Assembly: GCF_004570385.1 (NCBI RefSeq)
Contig: NZ_SPQL01000001.1
Coordinates: 248,001-312,000 of the forward strand
Length of the DNA stretch: 64,000 bases
Direction of reading: 5' to 3'
DNA from: Blastococcus sp. CT_GayMR19
GTDB taxonomy: Bacteria > Actinomycetota > Actinomycetes > Mycobacteriales > Geodermatophilaceae
Position 1 is the stretch's first letter; each line of letters begins with the position of its first letter. The notes beneath the pieces are model-generated. The model was not told where the DNA came from. It made no database searches and saw only the letters and a program-made list of their open reading frames with translations. Positions 24,149 to 32,969 of this stretch are shown one piece after another. Both the position numbers and the translations under genes were made by a program.

Positions 24149-26389
24149 TCAGTGCGCCGGGCTCGGCGTCTCGTCGGAGAGAACGGCTTCGCGCGTCCCC
24201 GACTCCTCGTCACCGTCGTCGGTCGCCTTGGCCTTCTGCCGCCACTGGGTCAGTGCCCGCTCGGTGTAACCGTTCGGCTCCCGACGTCCGGAGAAGACGA
24301 GGTCCAGCGCGGCCTGGAAGGACGGGCTGGCGTCGAGGTCGGCGCACATCGGCTGGTACCCCGGCTCGGCGGCGTTCTGCTCGTCGACCACCGCGGCCAT
24401 CCGGGCGAAGGTCTCGCGCACCTGGCCCTCGTCGACGAGCCCGTGGTGCAGCCAGTTGGCGATCTGCTGACTCGAGATCCGCAGCGTCGCGCGGTCCTCC
24501 ATCAGGCCGACGCCCTCGAGGGTAGGGACGGTGGAGCAGCCGATCCCCAGCCCCACCCAGCGGACGACGTAGCCCAGGATCGACTGCGCGTTCGTCTCCA
24601 GCTCGTGCCGCTTCTCCTCCTCGGACAGTCCGGCGCCGCCGTCGGGCAGGACGGGGGGCACGAGCAGGTTGCGCCGGTCGGCGAGCGGACGCTTCTTGAG
24701 CTCCTCCTGGACGGCGAGCACGTCGGTCTCGAGGTAGTGCAGCGCGTGCAGCGTGGCCGCGGTCGGCGAGGGGACCCAGGCGGTGTTCGCCCCGGCCCGC
24801 GGGTGCCCGCCCTTGGTGTCGAGCATCTCCCGCATCGCCGAGGGCTTGGCCCACATGCCCTTGCCGATCTGCGCCTGGCCGGCGAATCCCGCGCGCAGGG
24901 CCACGTCGACGTTGCGGTCCTCGTAGGTCGTCAGCCAGGTCGCCGAGCGCTGCTCGTCCTTGCGGACCACCGGGCCCGCCTCGAAATCGGTGTGGATCTC
25001 GTCGCCGGTGCGGTCCAGGAATCCGGTGTTGACGAAGATCACCCGGTCGGCAGCGCGGGCGATGCAGGCCTCGAGGTTGACCGAGGTCCGCTTCTCCTCG
25101 TCCATGATGCCGATCTTGAGAGTCGTGGGCTCCATGCCGAGTGCTTCCTCCACCGCGGCGAGCAGCTCCACCGACAGCGACACCTCATCGGGGCCGTGCA
25201 TCTTCGGCTTGACGATGTAGACGCTGCCCGTGCGGGTGTTGGAGTACTTGGCCTTGCCGCGCAGCTCGTGCAGTGCGGCGGTCGCGGAGACGAGCGCGTC
25301 GAGGACCTCCTCGAGGATGGGCTCGCCGGCGGCGGTCCGGACGGCGTCCAGGCGCATGTGGTGCCCCACGTTCCGGACGAGCAGCAGCGAGCGGCCGGGC
25401 AGGGTCAGCTCATGGCCGTCGGTGCCGACGTAAGTGCGGTCGCCGTGCACCGAGCGCGTCACGGTGCGCCCGCCCTTGGCGAACGAGGCGGTCAGCTCCC
25501 CGGTCCGCAGCCCGAGCCAGGACCGGTAGCCGCCGACCTTGTCCGGGCCGTCCACCGTGGAGACCGAGTCCTCCAGGTCCACGATGGTGCTCACCGCTGA
25601 CTCCAGCACCGCGTCGGACACGCCGGCGTGGTGCTGGGTGCCCACCCGGGTCGACGGGTCGATGGTCAGCTCCAGGTGCAGCCCGTTCCGGCGCAGCAGC
25701 ACGGCGGCCGGACGGTCGCCGTCCCCCGGCTGGTGACCGGCGAACTGTGCCGGGTCGGCCAGGCCGGTCGTCCCCGACGACGTCTCGACGGTCAGCTCGC
25801 CGGGCGAGGGCACCCGGTACGCGACCACGTCGGCATGGCTGCCGTCGGCCAGCGGGAAGAACTGGTCCAGCAGGCGGTCGGCCTCGGCGATGACCTGCGC
25901 GCCGCGGCGCTCGTCGTAGCCGCGCTCGAGTTCGTGGTCGAGGGGCAGCGCGTCGGTGCCGTAGAGCGCGTCGTAGAGCGAGCCCCAACGGGCGTTGGCC
26001 GCGTTCAGCGCGTACCGGGGCACGGTCGCGGGGACGACCAGCTGCGGACCGGCCACCTCGGCGATCTCGCGGTCCACGCGGTCCACCCGAACGCTCGGCT
26101 CCTCCACGGGCACCAGGTAGCCGATCTCGGTGAGGAACGCCTCCAGCTCCGCGACGTCGCCGGCTCCGTGCTCCCGGTGCCAGGCGTCGATGCGCTCCTG
26201 GAGCTCGTCCCGGCGGCGCAGCAGCTGATCGACCCGGCCGGCGAACCGCTCGTGCAGGTCGGCGACGGTCGACCAGAACCACGCCGGCTCCAGGTCGAGC
26301 CCGGGGAGCAGCTCGTCGGCCACGAAGTCGCCCAGTGCGGGGTCGACCCGCAGGCCTGCGTGGGTGCTGTCGTCGCTCACGGTCGCCAC
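24149..26389 (-). CDS. glcB: Malate synthase G
   Basis: 746-aa enzyme from GTG 26389, with GAGGGAG 7 nt upstream. It condenses glyoxylate with acetyl-CoA to malate in the glyoxylate shunt. Family features include PRYALNAANARWGSLYDALYG, STIVDLEDSVSTVDGPDKV, RSLLLVRNVGHHM, and KMHGPDEVSLS. KIGIMDEEKRTSVNLEACI and GKGMWAKPSAM are also present, with LRISSQQIANWLHHGLVDE carrying the C-terminal catalytic region. The length matches isoform G (about 720-740 aa). It is transcribed toward the IclR gene. The 337 bp upstream (26390-26726) hold no gene and lead into the island boundary. Confidence 0.95.
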   Translation of the reverse strand: MATVSDDSTHAGLRVDPALGDFVADELLPGLDLEPAWFWSTVADLHERFAGRVDQLLRRRDELQERIDAWHREHGAGDVAELEAFLTEIGYLVPVEEPSVRVDRVDREIAEVAGPQLVVPATVPRYALNAANARWGSLYDALYGTDALPLDHELERGYDERRGAQVIAEADRLLDQFFPLADGSHADVVAYRVPSPGELTVETSSGTTGLADPAQFAGHQPGDGDRPAAVLLRRNGLHLELTIDPSTRVGTQHHAGVSDAVLESAVSTIVDLEDSVSTVDGPDKVGGYRSWLGLRTGELTASFAKGGRTVTRSVHGDRTYVGTDGHELTLPGRSLLLVRNVGHHMRLDAVRTAAGEPILEEVLDALVSATAALHELRGKAKYSNTRTGSVYIVKPKMHGPDEVSLSVELLAAVEEALGMEPTTLKIGIMDEEKRTSVNLEACIARAADRVIFVNTGFLDRTGDEIHTDFEAGPVVRKDEQRSATWLTTYEDRNVDVALRAGFAGQAQIGKGMWAKPSAMREMLDTKGGHPRAGANTAWVPSPTAATLHALHYLETDVLAVQEELKKRPLADRRNLLVPPVLPDGGAGLSEEEKRHELETNAQSILGYVVRWVGLGIGCSTVPTLEGVGLMEDRATLRISSQQIANWLHHGLVDEGQVRETFARMAAVVDEQNAAEPGYQPMCADLDASPSFQAALDLVFSGRREPNGYTERALTQWRQKAKATDDGDEESGTREAVLSDETPSPAH

Positions 26390-26726
26390 TGTGTTCTCCC
26401 TCGTCGGTGGGACCCACCGTCCCGCTGGTCTCGGTCGACTCCCGGCCGGGTCACGAACTTATCTCGCCCGCTCCCGCCGCCGTCGGCTGCCCAGGAAAGT
26501 ACGGGCTGGACGGTCCCGCGGGGCCGGTTCGTCGCGGTGACCGGTCGCCTCAGCGCCGGATCCGTCAGTCGCGGCCCGCACGGCGATGAACGCGCCCGCC
26601 GCCGCCCGAGAACCGGCGGGGGAGGTGTCAAGGATCGACCGAGACGGCGTCGACGATCAGCCGAGACGGCGGCCGGCATCAACCGAACCCGATTCGTCAG
26701 GGATCAGGCGAGCTCGCACAGGCTTC
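26390..26726. other. Intergenic region between glcB and the island
   Basis: 337 bp with no supported gene. The malate synthase promoter must lie in the left part. I see no clear palindrome or RNA feature. The 39-bp attachment repeat begins at the right end. Confidence 0.5.
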
Positions 26727-26765
26727 TGCTCCCCCGAGTGGACTCGAACCACTAACCCTGCGATT
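26727..26765 (-). repeat. Left attachment repeat (tRNA 3' end fragment)
   Basis: 39 bp identical to 55629-55667. On the reverse strand it gives the variable loop, T stem-loop and 3' acceptor strand of a tRNA. Asn is likely from the sequence AATCGCAGG followed by GTTAGTGGTTCGAG and discriminator G. The bases to its right do not form the rest of a tRNA, so this is a fragment. Confidence 0.85.
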
Positions 26766-26884
26766 GCCTGGTGGTATTTCACCTCCGCGGCCTCCTGGAC
26801 TCCAGATAAGCCCTCTGGGCTGCACTTTCCGTCGTGGACCCTGACCGATGGACTCCCTTGAGCACCCCTGCTGACCTCTGAATT

Positions 26885-26904
26885 GTGCGGGTAAAGTGTG
26901 GGTA
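26885..26904. repeat. Arm-type repeats beside the integrase gene
   Basis: GTGCGGGTA (26885-26893) and GTGTGGGTA (26896-26904) stand in direct repeat 11 bp apart. The second overlaps GTAAAGTGTGGG, which recurs at 55572-55583 inside the other end of the island. Likely integrase arm-binding sites, which would also let integrase affect its own promoter. Confidence 0.5.
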
Positions 26905-26915
26905 GGATGCGGTTC

Positions 26916-28058
26916 ATGGGACGCCCACAGCTCGCGCTCGGGACGTACGGCACCATCCGTGTCTACAAGACCGACGCCGGATACCGGGCCATCACCAAGG
27001 CGCGGGACTATGACGGCAAGACGCGGTCGGTCGAGCGGTGGGACAAGACCAAGGCCGCCGCCGAACGGTCCCTCAAACTGGCCCTACGCGACCGGTCCCG
27101 GACCCAGGCCGACGGCGACATCACCGCCGAGACCCGGGTCTCGGCACTGGCCGAAGCCTGGTACGCGGGACTGAAGGACCTCTCCCCCGTGACCATGCAG
27201 GCCTACCGCGACCGACTCGACCGGCAGATCCTGCCCGGCCTCGGGCAGCTGCGGGTACGCGAGCTCAGTATCGGCGTCCTCGACCGGCACCTCCGGCTCA
27301 TCGTCGACAAGCACGGCACATCCACGGCCAAGATGTGCCGGTCGGTGCTCTCCGGCATGTGCACCCTGGCTGCCCGCCACGACGCCCTCGAACGCAATCC
27401 GGTGCGAGCCTTGGGACCGGTCAGCGCGAAAGCAAGGAAGGCGCCGCGGGCCATGACAGTGCCGGAACTGCGGCAGCTGCGCGCCGCCCTCACCTACGAC
27501 GACCAAGCCATCGGTCGGGATCTCCCCGATCTGGTCGGCTTCATGATGGCCACCGGGCTGCGCATCGGGGAAACAACCGCCCTGGCCTGGGACGCCGTCG
27601 ACCTCGACCTGGGAACCGTCGACGTGCGCGGCGCAGCCATCCGGGTCAAGGGCCAGGGACTGGTCATCAAGACCACCAAGACCGACGCCGGCACCAGGAC
27701 ACTGGTACTCCCCCAGTGGTGCGTCACGATGCTCCGGCGCCGGGCCGCAACGGTCATCCCCGCTGAGGGCAGCACGCAGGCCAGGCCAGTGTTCCCTGCG
27801 CCGCTCGGCGGCTGGCGCGACCCGTCGAACACCCAGGCCGACCTGCGCCAGGCCTTCGCCAACGCTGGCTTTGACTGGGTGACCTCCCACGTCTTCCGCA
27901 AGACCGTTGCCACGGTGATGGACCAGGCCGGCCTCTCCTCTCGAGCAGCCGCCGACCAACTCGGCCACGCCAACACCTCCATGACCACCGACGTCTATTT
28001 CGGCCGCAAGGTTCTGGTCACCGGCGCAGCGGCCGTACTGGAGGTCATCGGCACCTGA
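26916..28058 (+). CDS. int: Tyrosine-type site-specific integrase
   Basis: 380-aa integrase. The start ATG 26916 follows GGTAGG; earlier GTG/ATG codons at 26898 and 26907 are possible. The N-terminal arm-binding region (RPQLALGTYGTIRVYKTDAG) is followed by the SAM-like core-binding domain at about 75-165 and the catalytic domain at about 180-375. Catalytic residues are visible: R216 in ATGLRIGE, a lysine in IKTTKTDAG, H325 and R328 in SHVFRKT, H351 in QLGHANT, and the nucleophile Y361 in TDVYFG. All six are present, so the enzyme is probably active. It reads inward, away from the attachment repeat 150 bp upstream. Confidence 0.93.
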   Translation: MGRPQLALGTYGTIRVYKTDAGYRAITKARDYDGKTRSVERWDKTKAAAERSLKLALRDRSRTQADGDITAETRVSALAEAWYAGLKDLSPVTMQAYRDRLDRQILPGLGQLRVRELSIGVLDRHLRLIVDKHGTSTAKMCRSVLSGMCTLAARHDALERNPVRALGPVSAKARKAPRAMTVPELRQLRAALTYDDQAIGRDLPDLVGFMMATGLRIGETTALAWDAVDLDLGTVDVRGAAIRVKGQGLVIKTTKTDAGTRTLVLPQWCVTMLRRRAATVIPAEGSTQARPVFPAPLGGWRDPSNTQADLRQAFANAGFDWVTSHVFRKTVATVMDQAGLSSRAAADQLGHANTSMTTDVYFGRKVLVTGAAAVLEVIGT

Positions 28059-28356
28059 AGCCAGCCGTAGCGAGCGAGGATGACCGCGCCCTCTCGCCGG
28101 TCTCCTCGCGACTCGCAGTCGAATGACCACAGCGATTATTCATCGAGTGGCCGAAAAGAAGCAGGAGAAGTACAGGAGTCCCGACAAGTACGACAGTCAG
28201 GCTGGACTAGTCATCCAGTACGACGCCAGTTGTGCCCATGTGCATCGGCTGGGCTCAGGCACGGCAATGCCCCGTCTCGAACATTGGCTACTTGCCCGGA
28301 CAGGAGGAACACTCCAGACCGTTGGAGCATCGTTGCCCTATGGACTCCCCCAAGTC
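28059..28356. other. Intergenic region between integrase and excisionase-like gene
   Basis: 298 bp, noticeably less GC-rich than its neighbours (for example the A-rich stretch around 28130-28200). An open frame runs through it into the next gene but has no recognisable protein sequence. Probably a promoter or recombination-accessory region. Confidence 0.4.
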
Positions 28357-28743
28357 GTGGTCAAAGAGGCCGAGGGCCTTCCCGAGGCTGGCTCCGACGA
28401 GCTAGTGGCCCCCAGCCAGCCCGGTGAGTACCTGAAGACCGGCGAGCGCTTCATCCGCCGCCTCATCGCCGAGCGCCGCATCGTCTACGTCGAGCTCGGG
28501 AAGTACGTCCGAGTGGAGCGGTCGGTTTGGGACGCCCTTATCGAATCCGGCCGAGTCCCCAGGCACCGAGGCGCCGGTAACCGGCCTGCGCAGGCTCTCA
28601 GTGTGCAGGCGAAGTCGAGAGGTGCACCGCCAGCTCGCAGACAGCGAGTGGGGCGTCGCCGCCGAGCTTCAGGGGGGCCAGATATGTGCTGGCGGCGCAC
28701 GCACTCCTACGCCCGGGGCGGACCAGCCGTCCCCGGGACGTGA
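28357..28743 (+). CDS. Excisionase-like HTH protein
   Basis: About 128 aa if it starts at GTG 28357; the open frame continues upstream without coding character. Residues about 20-70 read EYLKTGERFIRRLIAERRIV and then YVELGKYVRVERSVWDALI. This matches the excisionase/MerR-like winged-helix fold (excisionase family DNA-binding proteins) found beside actinobacterial integrases. The C-terminal 60 residues are Arg/Gly-rich and lack a recognisable fold; typical excisionases end after the HTH. Its position after the integrase supports a role in excision or integrase control. Start uncertain. Confidence 0.6.
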   Translation: MVKEAEGLPEAGSDELVAPSQPGEYLKTGERFIRRLIAERRIVYVELGKYVRVERSVWDALIESGRVPRHRGAGNRPAQALSVQAKSRGAPPARRQRVGRRRRASGGPDMCWRRTHSYARGGPAVPGT

Positions 28744-28908
28744 AGGCCTTCCGCCGGGGCGATTTCCGACAGTCGCTCCGGGTCTTGGCTGGGCACCGCG
28801 AACTCCGAAGGCCGCCTCCTGCACGGCGACAGGACGACGATGCGCTCGGCAGATCGGGTTTCGCGGGTGATGCGTGCTCCCTACCGACGTCGTCCGGAAG
28901 TCCTCGCC

Positions 28909-29238
28909 ATGCCGCGCCGCGCCATTACCGTCACGCATCTGTTTGAGACCGTCCGCTATCGCCCGGACAATCGCGTCGACCTCGACAAGCTGCCGACCGG
29001 CAACCTGTTGTACGCCACACGCGCCTTGTTCGCGAGCCTGCCCAGGACCGGCTCGTCGACAGTGACCGCAAGCCGTTACGTCTCGATCGAGGACATGCAG
29101 GTGGCCGGGCGCACCCTGCTTTTCGATCTCATGTCGGGCCGGCCCGCCCCCGCGAACTCGGCACCGTCGGGAGAAGACACCTATCTCAGGAGTCTCCGCC
29201 GGGCTCGCCGGACCGCGTCGCGGGTCACGTGCCGCTGA
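28909..29238 (+). CDS. Hypothetical protein, possibly truncated
   Basis: 109 aa from ATG 28909 (PRRAITVTHLFETVRYRPDN). Residues 5-80 look like true protein (LPTGNLLYATRALFASLP, TASRYVSIEDMQVAGRTLLF); the rest is Arg-rich and runs 14 bp into the 3' end of the convergent glycosidase gene. It may be the N-terminal part of a longer protein cut by a deletion. I do not recognise the family. No RBS is obvious. Confidence 0.5.
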   Translation: MPRRAITVTHLFETVRYRPDNRVDLDKLPTGNLLYATRALFASLPRTGSSTVTASRYVSIEDMQVAGRTLLFDLMSGRPAPANSAPSGEDTYLRSLRRARRTASRVTCR

Positions 29239-30991
29239 GGTGCCGGGCGGCGTTGACCAGGCCGACGTGGCTGAATGCCTGGGGGGTGTTGCCGAGCTGG
29301 CGTCCGGTGGCCGTGTCGTACTCCTCGGCGAGCAGCCCCAGGTCGCTGCGCAGGCTCAGCAGTCGTTCGAAGAGCCGCCTGGCCTCCGCGGTGCGGCCGA
29401 TGCCGTGCAGCGCCCCGACCAGCCAGAAGCTGCAGATCAGAAAGGTGCCCTCGCCGCCGGGCAGTCCGTCGACGCCTCCGTCGGCCTCCACCCGGTAGCG
29501 CAACAGCAGCCCGTCCTCGGCGAGCTCCCGCTGGACGGCGTCCACCGTGCCGGCGACCCGTGGGTCGCTCCAGTCGAGGAACCCGGACCGCGGGATGAGC
29601 AGCAGTGCGGCGTCGAGGCCGGAGGAGCCGTAGAACTGGGTGAACGTCCCCCGGTCGGCGTCGTAGCCCTTGGCGCAGACCTCGTCGTGGATCTCCTGAC
29701 GCAGGGCCCGCCAGCGGTCGACCGGACCGTCAAGCCCGTGGCTCTCGACCGCGCGCACGGCGCGGTCGACGCCCGCCCACGCCATGACCTTCGAGTGGAC
29801 GAACGGACGGCGCGGACCGCGGACCTCCCAGAGGCTGTTGTCCGGCTGGTCCCACGCGCCCTCCAGGAAGTCCATCAGCTCCTTCTGCAGCTGCCAGTGG
29901 TCCCCGGTGCTCGCCAGCCCCGCCTCCCGGGACAGGTGCAGCCCGTCGAGGACCTCGCCCCACACGTCGAGCTGGAACTGGGCGGCCGCGGCGTTGCCGA
30001 CCCTGACCGGCGCGGACCCCTCGTAGCCGGGCAGCCAGGGCAGCTCGTACTCGGGGATGCGGCGGGAACCGTCCAGGGCGTACATGATCCGCAGGTCCTT
30101 GGCGTCGCCGGCCACCGCCCGAAGCAGCCACTCCCGCCAGGCGCGCGCCTCGGCGGTGTATCCGGTCCCCAGCAGAGCCTGCAGCGTGAAAGTGGCGTCA
30201 CGCAGCCAGCAGAACCGGTAGTCCCAGTTGCGCGACCCGCCGAGCTGCTCGGGCAACGACGTGGTCGCGGCCGCGACGATCCCCCCGGTCGGGGCGTAGG
30301 TCAGCCCCTTGAGGGTGAGCAGCGACCGGCGGACGGCGTCGCCCCACTCCCCCTCGTAGGTGCAGCGGCTCAACCACTCGGCCCAGAACGACTCCGTCCC
30401 GGCCAGCGCCCGTTCCGCGTCGACCGGAACCGGCCGCGGCAGGTGCGAGGCGTGGTGGGTGAGCACGAACGGGACCCGCTCGCCCGCGGCCACCTCGAAC
30501 TCGCCGCAGGTCGTGAGCTCCCGCCCCTGGAGGTCGACCGGAGTACGCAGCCAGACGGCGTCCGGACCGGCCACCCCGGCAAGGTCGCCGTCGACGCGGC
30601 GCACCCACGGCAGGAGGTGGCCGTAGTCGAACCGCAGGATCAGCTCCATGCGCATCGGCACCCGGCCGGAGACTCCCTCGACGATGCGCACGACGTCGGC
30701 CGCCTCCCCGCGTGGAGGCATCAGGTCGAGCACCCGCACGGTTCCGCCGGGCGTCACCCACTCGGTCTCCAGGATCAGCGAGTCCCCGCGGTACCGGCGT
30801 CGCGTGCAGACGCCGCCGGTCGCCGGCGCCAGCAGCCACCGGCCGGCCGACTCGTCCCCGAGGAGCGCGGCGAAGCAGGCCGCGGAGTCGAAGCGGGGCA
30901 GGCACAGCCAGTCGATCGACCCGTCCCGCCCCACGAGGGCAGCCGTCTGGAGGTCCCCGATCAGGCCGTAGTCCTCGATCCGGCCGGCCAT
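29225..30991 (-). CDS. Glycoside hydrolase family 15 protein (trehalase/glucoamylase-like)
   Basis: 588-aa enzyme from an ATG at 30991. The N-terminal beta domain starts RIEDYGLIGDLQTAALVGRD and GSIDWLCLPRFDSAACFAAL, and the (alpha/alpha)6 domain contains SRNWDYRFCWLRDATFTLQA, the GH15 WRD segment. VRVGNAAAAQFQLDVWGEVL and LLIPRSGFLDWSDPRV also fit. NTPQAFSHVGLVNAA near the C-terminus is shared with bacterial GH15 trehalases. Likely substrates are trehalose or short alpha-glucans, giving glucose. The next gene on the same strand upstream is a glucose dehydrogenase, so the pair could turn trehalose into gluconolactone. No signal peptide, so it is cytoplasmic. Confidence 0.9.
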   Translation of the reverse strand: MAGRIEDYGLIGDLQTAALVGRDGSIDWLCLPRFDSAACFAALLGDESAGRWLLAPATGGVCTRRRYRGDSLILETEWVTPGGTVRVLDLMPPRGEAADVVRIVEGVSGRVPMRMELILRFDYGHLLPWVRRVDGDLAGVAGPDAVWLRTPVDLQGRELTTCGEFEVAAGERVPFVLTHHASHLPRPVPVDAERALAGTESFWAEWLSRCTYEGEWGDAVRRSLLTLKGLTYAPTGGIVAAATTSLPEQLGGSRNWDYRFCWLRDATFTLQALLGTGYTAEARAWREWLLRAVAGDAKDLRIMYALDGSRRIPEYELPWLPGYEGSAPVRVGNAAAAQFQLDVWGEVLDGLHLSREAGLASTGDHWQLQKELMDFLEGAWDQPDNSLWEVRGPRRPFVHSKVMAWAGVDRAVRAVESHGLDGPVDRWRALRQEIHDEVCAKGYDADRGTFTQFYGSSGLDAALLLIPRSGFLDWSDPRVAGTVDAVQRELAEDGLLLRYRVEADGGVDGLPGGEGTFLICSFWLVGALHGIGRTAEARRLFERLLSLRSDLGLLAEEYDTATGRQLGNTPQAFSHVGLVNAARHLSGT

Positions 30992-31040
30992 GGCCGCACC
31001 TCGCTCCCTGTCACTCGTCGTCCCGTCGAAGGTCAGCAGG

Positions 31041-32123
31041 TCAGCAGGTCAGGTCGAGGACCACCTTGATGTCGTCGTCCTCCGGCCGGAACGCTTCGCC
31101 GAAGGAGTCCAGCGGCAGCCGACGGGAAATCAGCCGCTGGAGCCAGGACACATCCGCAGCGGCGAGCGCCTTCGCGGCCTGGGCGTAGTGGTCGAGGTTC
31201 GCATTGACCGAGCCGACTACGACGTCGTTCTCCAGCACGAGGGAGCGGTTGAGGTCTCCCGCGTCCAGCCGCACGGTCCGGCCTGCCGAGGAGATCCCGG
31301 TGAGGCAGACGATGCCGTAGTGCTGGGTCGTCCCCATGGCGTCGAGCACCAACGAGGGCACCCCGGTGGCCTCCACCACGACGTCGGGCGGCCCCATCGC
31401 CGCAACGGCGGCTGCGAACCCGTCGCAGTGGTAGGCCGCTCCGAGGGACACGACCAGCTCCGGCTTGAGGCCGTCACGGACCACGTCCAGGACGTGGACG
31501 TCGAGCCCGCGCTGCCGTCCCAGCAGTGCGGCGAGCAGCCCGATCGGACCGGCGCCGGTCACGAGCACGCGCTCGGGTTCGAACCACGAGCGCTGTCCGA
31601 TGCGCTCGATCTGGTCCCAAGCCTTGGCGACGACGCTCGCCGGCTCGAGCAGCACGCCCACCTGCTCCAGGTGGGCGTCCACTGCGACGGCGTAGGCGGG
31701 CTCCACGCACCAGCTCTCACTCGCGTACCCGTCGAGTTCCTTGATCCCGCGTTCGGTGTAGCGGCCGTTGCGGCACATGTCGAACTGCCCGTGGGCGCAG
31801 GCTCCGCACGGCACCGGGTCGGGGCGACGCACCACGCCGACGACCAGATCGCCCCGCGCGAAACCCGAGCCGCCCGGGGCTTCCCGCACTCGCCCCAGCG
31901 ACTCGTGGCCGAGGACCAGTCGATCCCGGCCCGGCGGAGCCGTGCCGTACTCCGCCGCGGCGATCTCCCGGTCCGTACCGCAGATCCCGACGGCCAGGCC
32001 GTCAACAAGGAGGTCACCGAGCCCGGGCAGGGGGTCGGATACGTCGAGAACGGTCACCGAGTCGGCGACCCCAGGGATCACGGTCAGCGCGCGCAGATCG
32101 TCCTCCGTCCGTCCGGCCACCAC
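31041..32123 (-). CDS. Zinc-dependent glucose 1-dehydrogenase-type MDR alcohol dehydrogenase
   Basis: About 351-360 aa. The longest frame with a standard codon starts at GTG 32123. Homology (RALTVIPGVADSVTVLDV) starts right after a CTG at 32096 that has GGAGGA 4 nt upstream, so a CTG start is plausible. Catalytic-zinc residues lie in VGICGTDREI and LGHESLG; structural-zinc cysteines are in PCGACAHGQFDMCRNG. The Rossmann motif is VLVTGAGPIGLLAALLG. The architecture is that of microbial glucose dehydrogenases (NAD(P)+ to gluconolactone). It stands 50 bp upstream of the GH15 gene on the same strand, suggesting one operon for trehalose/glucose oxidation. Confidence 0.85.
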   Translation of the reverse strand: MVAGRTEDDLRALTVIPGVADSVTVLDVSDPLPGLGDLLVDGLAVGICGTDREIAAAEYGTAPPGRDRLVLGHESLGRVREAPGGSGFARGDLVVGVVRRPDPVPCGACAHGQFDMCRNGRYTERGIKELDGYASESWCVEPAYAVAVDAHLEQVGVLLEPASVVAKAWDQIERIGQRSWFEPERVLVTGAGPIGLLAALLGRQRGLDVHVLDVVRDGLKPELVVSLGAAYHCDGFAAAVAAMGPPDVVVEATGVPSLVLDAMGTTQHYGIVCLTGISSAGRTVRLDAGDLNRSLVLENDVVVGSVNANLDHYAQAAKALAAADVSWLQRLISRRLPLDSFGEAFRPEDDDIKVVLDLTC

Positions 32124-32413
32124 AGGCAGATGCTTCGTGTAGGGAGCGGTCCTCCCGATGCTCCGCTACTCGGAACCGGACAGCCACACGTCGACGTCCC
32201 AGAAACGCCGACCGGCCGGGAAGAGCCGCCGGGCGGTGGACCAGATCGTGCTGACCGCGACCAGCCTCCCCGAGGTCGCCACAGTCCCGCTGACCCACGA
32301 CCGGCGCCCATGTGGAGGCCCGCTGCCCTCCGGCGAGCTCGCCTCTGGAGCTCACCGCCGCTGACCACACGGCCGCTCTGGTCGCTCTGGTCGCCGCCGC
32401 GTCCTGAGCCGCG

Positions 32414-32535
32414 CGAAGTTGAAGATGCCGTGACAAGTCGGGTCGGCCCTCGGTTACAGCCAGCCGCGCAGGCATGGTGAGAACGCAGCGCCCACGGCGA
32501 CCGAACCATGCACCCATGAACCGGAGGACGACGTG
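32414..32535 (+). repeat. Diverged leader copy of a STAS gene (copy A)
   Basis: This stretch is similar to 46804-46920, the leader of the broken STAS gene. Shared parts are gaagttga..atgcc-type sequence at the left and CATGAACCGGAGGAC-ACGTG at the right, which includes the RBS and start. After the start codon copy A soon loses similarity and runs into the LapA-like gene, so only the 5' end of a STAS gene remains. No other gene is supported in 32124-32579. Confidence 0.55.
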
Positions 32536-32579
32536 CCCGCGACTCGTCATGGACGGTCGACTGGTCACCGGATCATCGG

Positions 32580-32969
32580 TCACCTCTTGGTTCGTCGGGC
32601 GCGCAGCGCTACGCCGGCCAGGCCGACGACGAGCCCTCCCAGCGCCGCCGCGATGACCAGCGCCAGTACAAGCGGCGCCTGAACATTCGCGAAGACAAGG
32701 CTGATGTCCACGGTCTGGGTGTTGAAGATGACGAACAACACCAGGATGACCGTCACGAAGACCAGCAGCGCCGCCGCCAAGGTGAGTCCAGCCCCGCCAG
32801 CCCGATGGGGCGTCGCGGGGCCCCCGCGCGTGGGTGCGGGCGTGCTGCTGTCCGGCGCTCGCCGAGACGCAGGAGCAGTGGGCGGGCCGCCGGGGGCGGG
32901 ACCTCCCGGGGCCTTGGACACGGGCGGAAGTTCGGACGAGCTCGAGGGTCGCCCTCCAGTGGTAGTCAC
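32580..32969 (-). CDS. LapA-domain (DUF1049) membrane protein
   Basis: 129 aa if the start is GTG 32969; an ATG at about 32998 is an alternative and neither has a clear RBS. Residues 1-60 are a Pro/Ser/Ala-rich disordered tail. Then two membrane helices follow (LTLAAALLVFVTVILVLFVI and PLVLALVIAAALGGLVVGLA) joined by FNTQTVDISLVFANVQ, the LapA/DUF1049 signature. The end is basic (RARRTKR). The family is linked to envelope assembly in Gram-negatives; its role in actinobacteria is unknown. Confidence 0.8.
   Translation of the reverse strand: MTTTGGRPSSSSELPPVSKAPGGPAPGGPPTAPASRRAPDSSTPAPTRGGPATPHRAGGAGLTLAAALLVFVTVILVLFVIFNTQTVDISLVFANVQAPLVLALVIAAALGGLVVGLAGVALRARRTKR

Noticed and set aside
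26727-26803. A complete tRNA gene at the left attachment repeat
   Set aside because: The T arm and 3' acceptor strand are present, but no D arm, anticodon arm or pairing 5' acceptor strand follows. The same holds at 55629.
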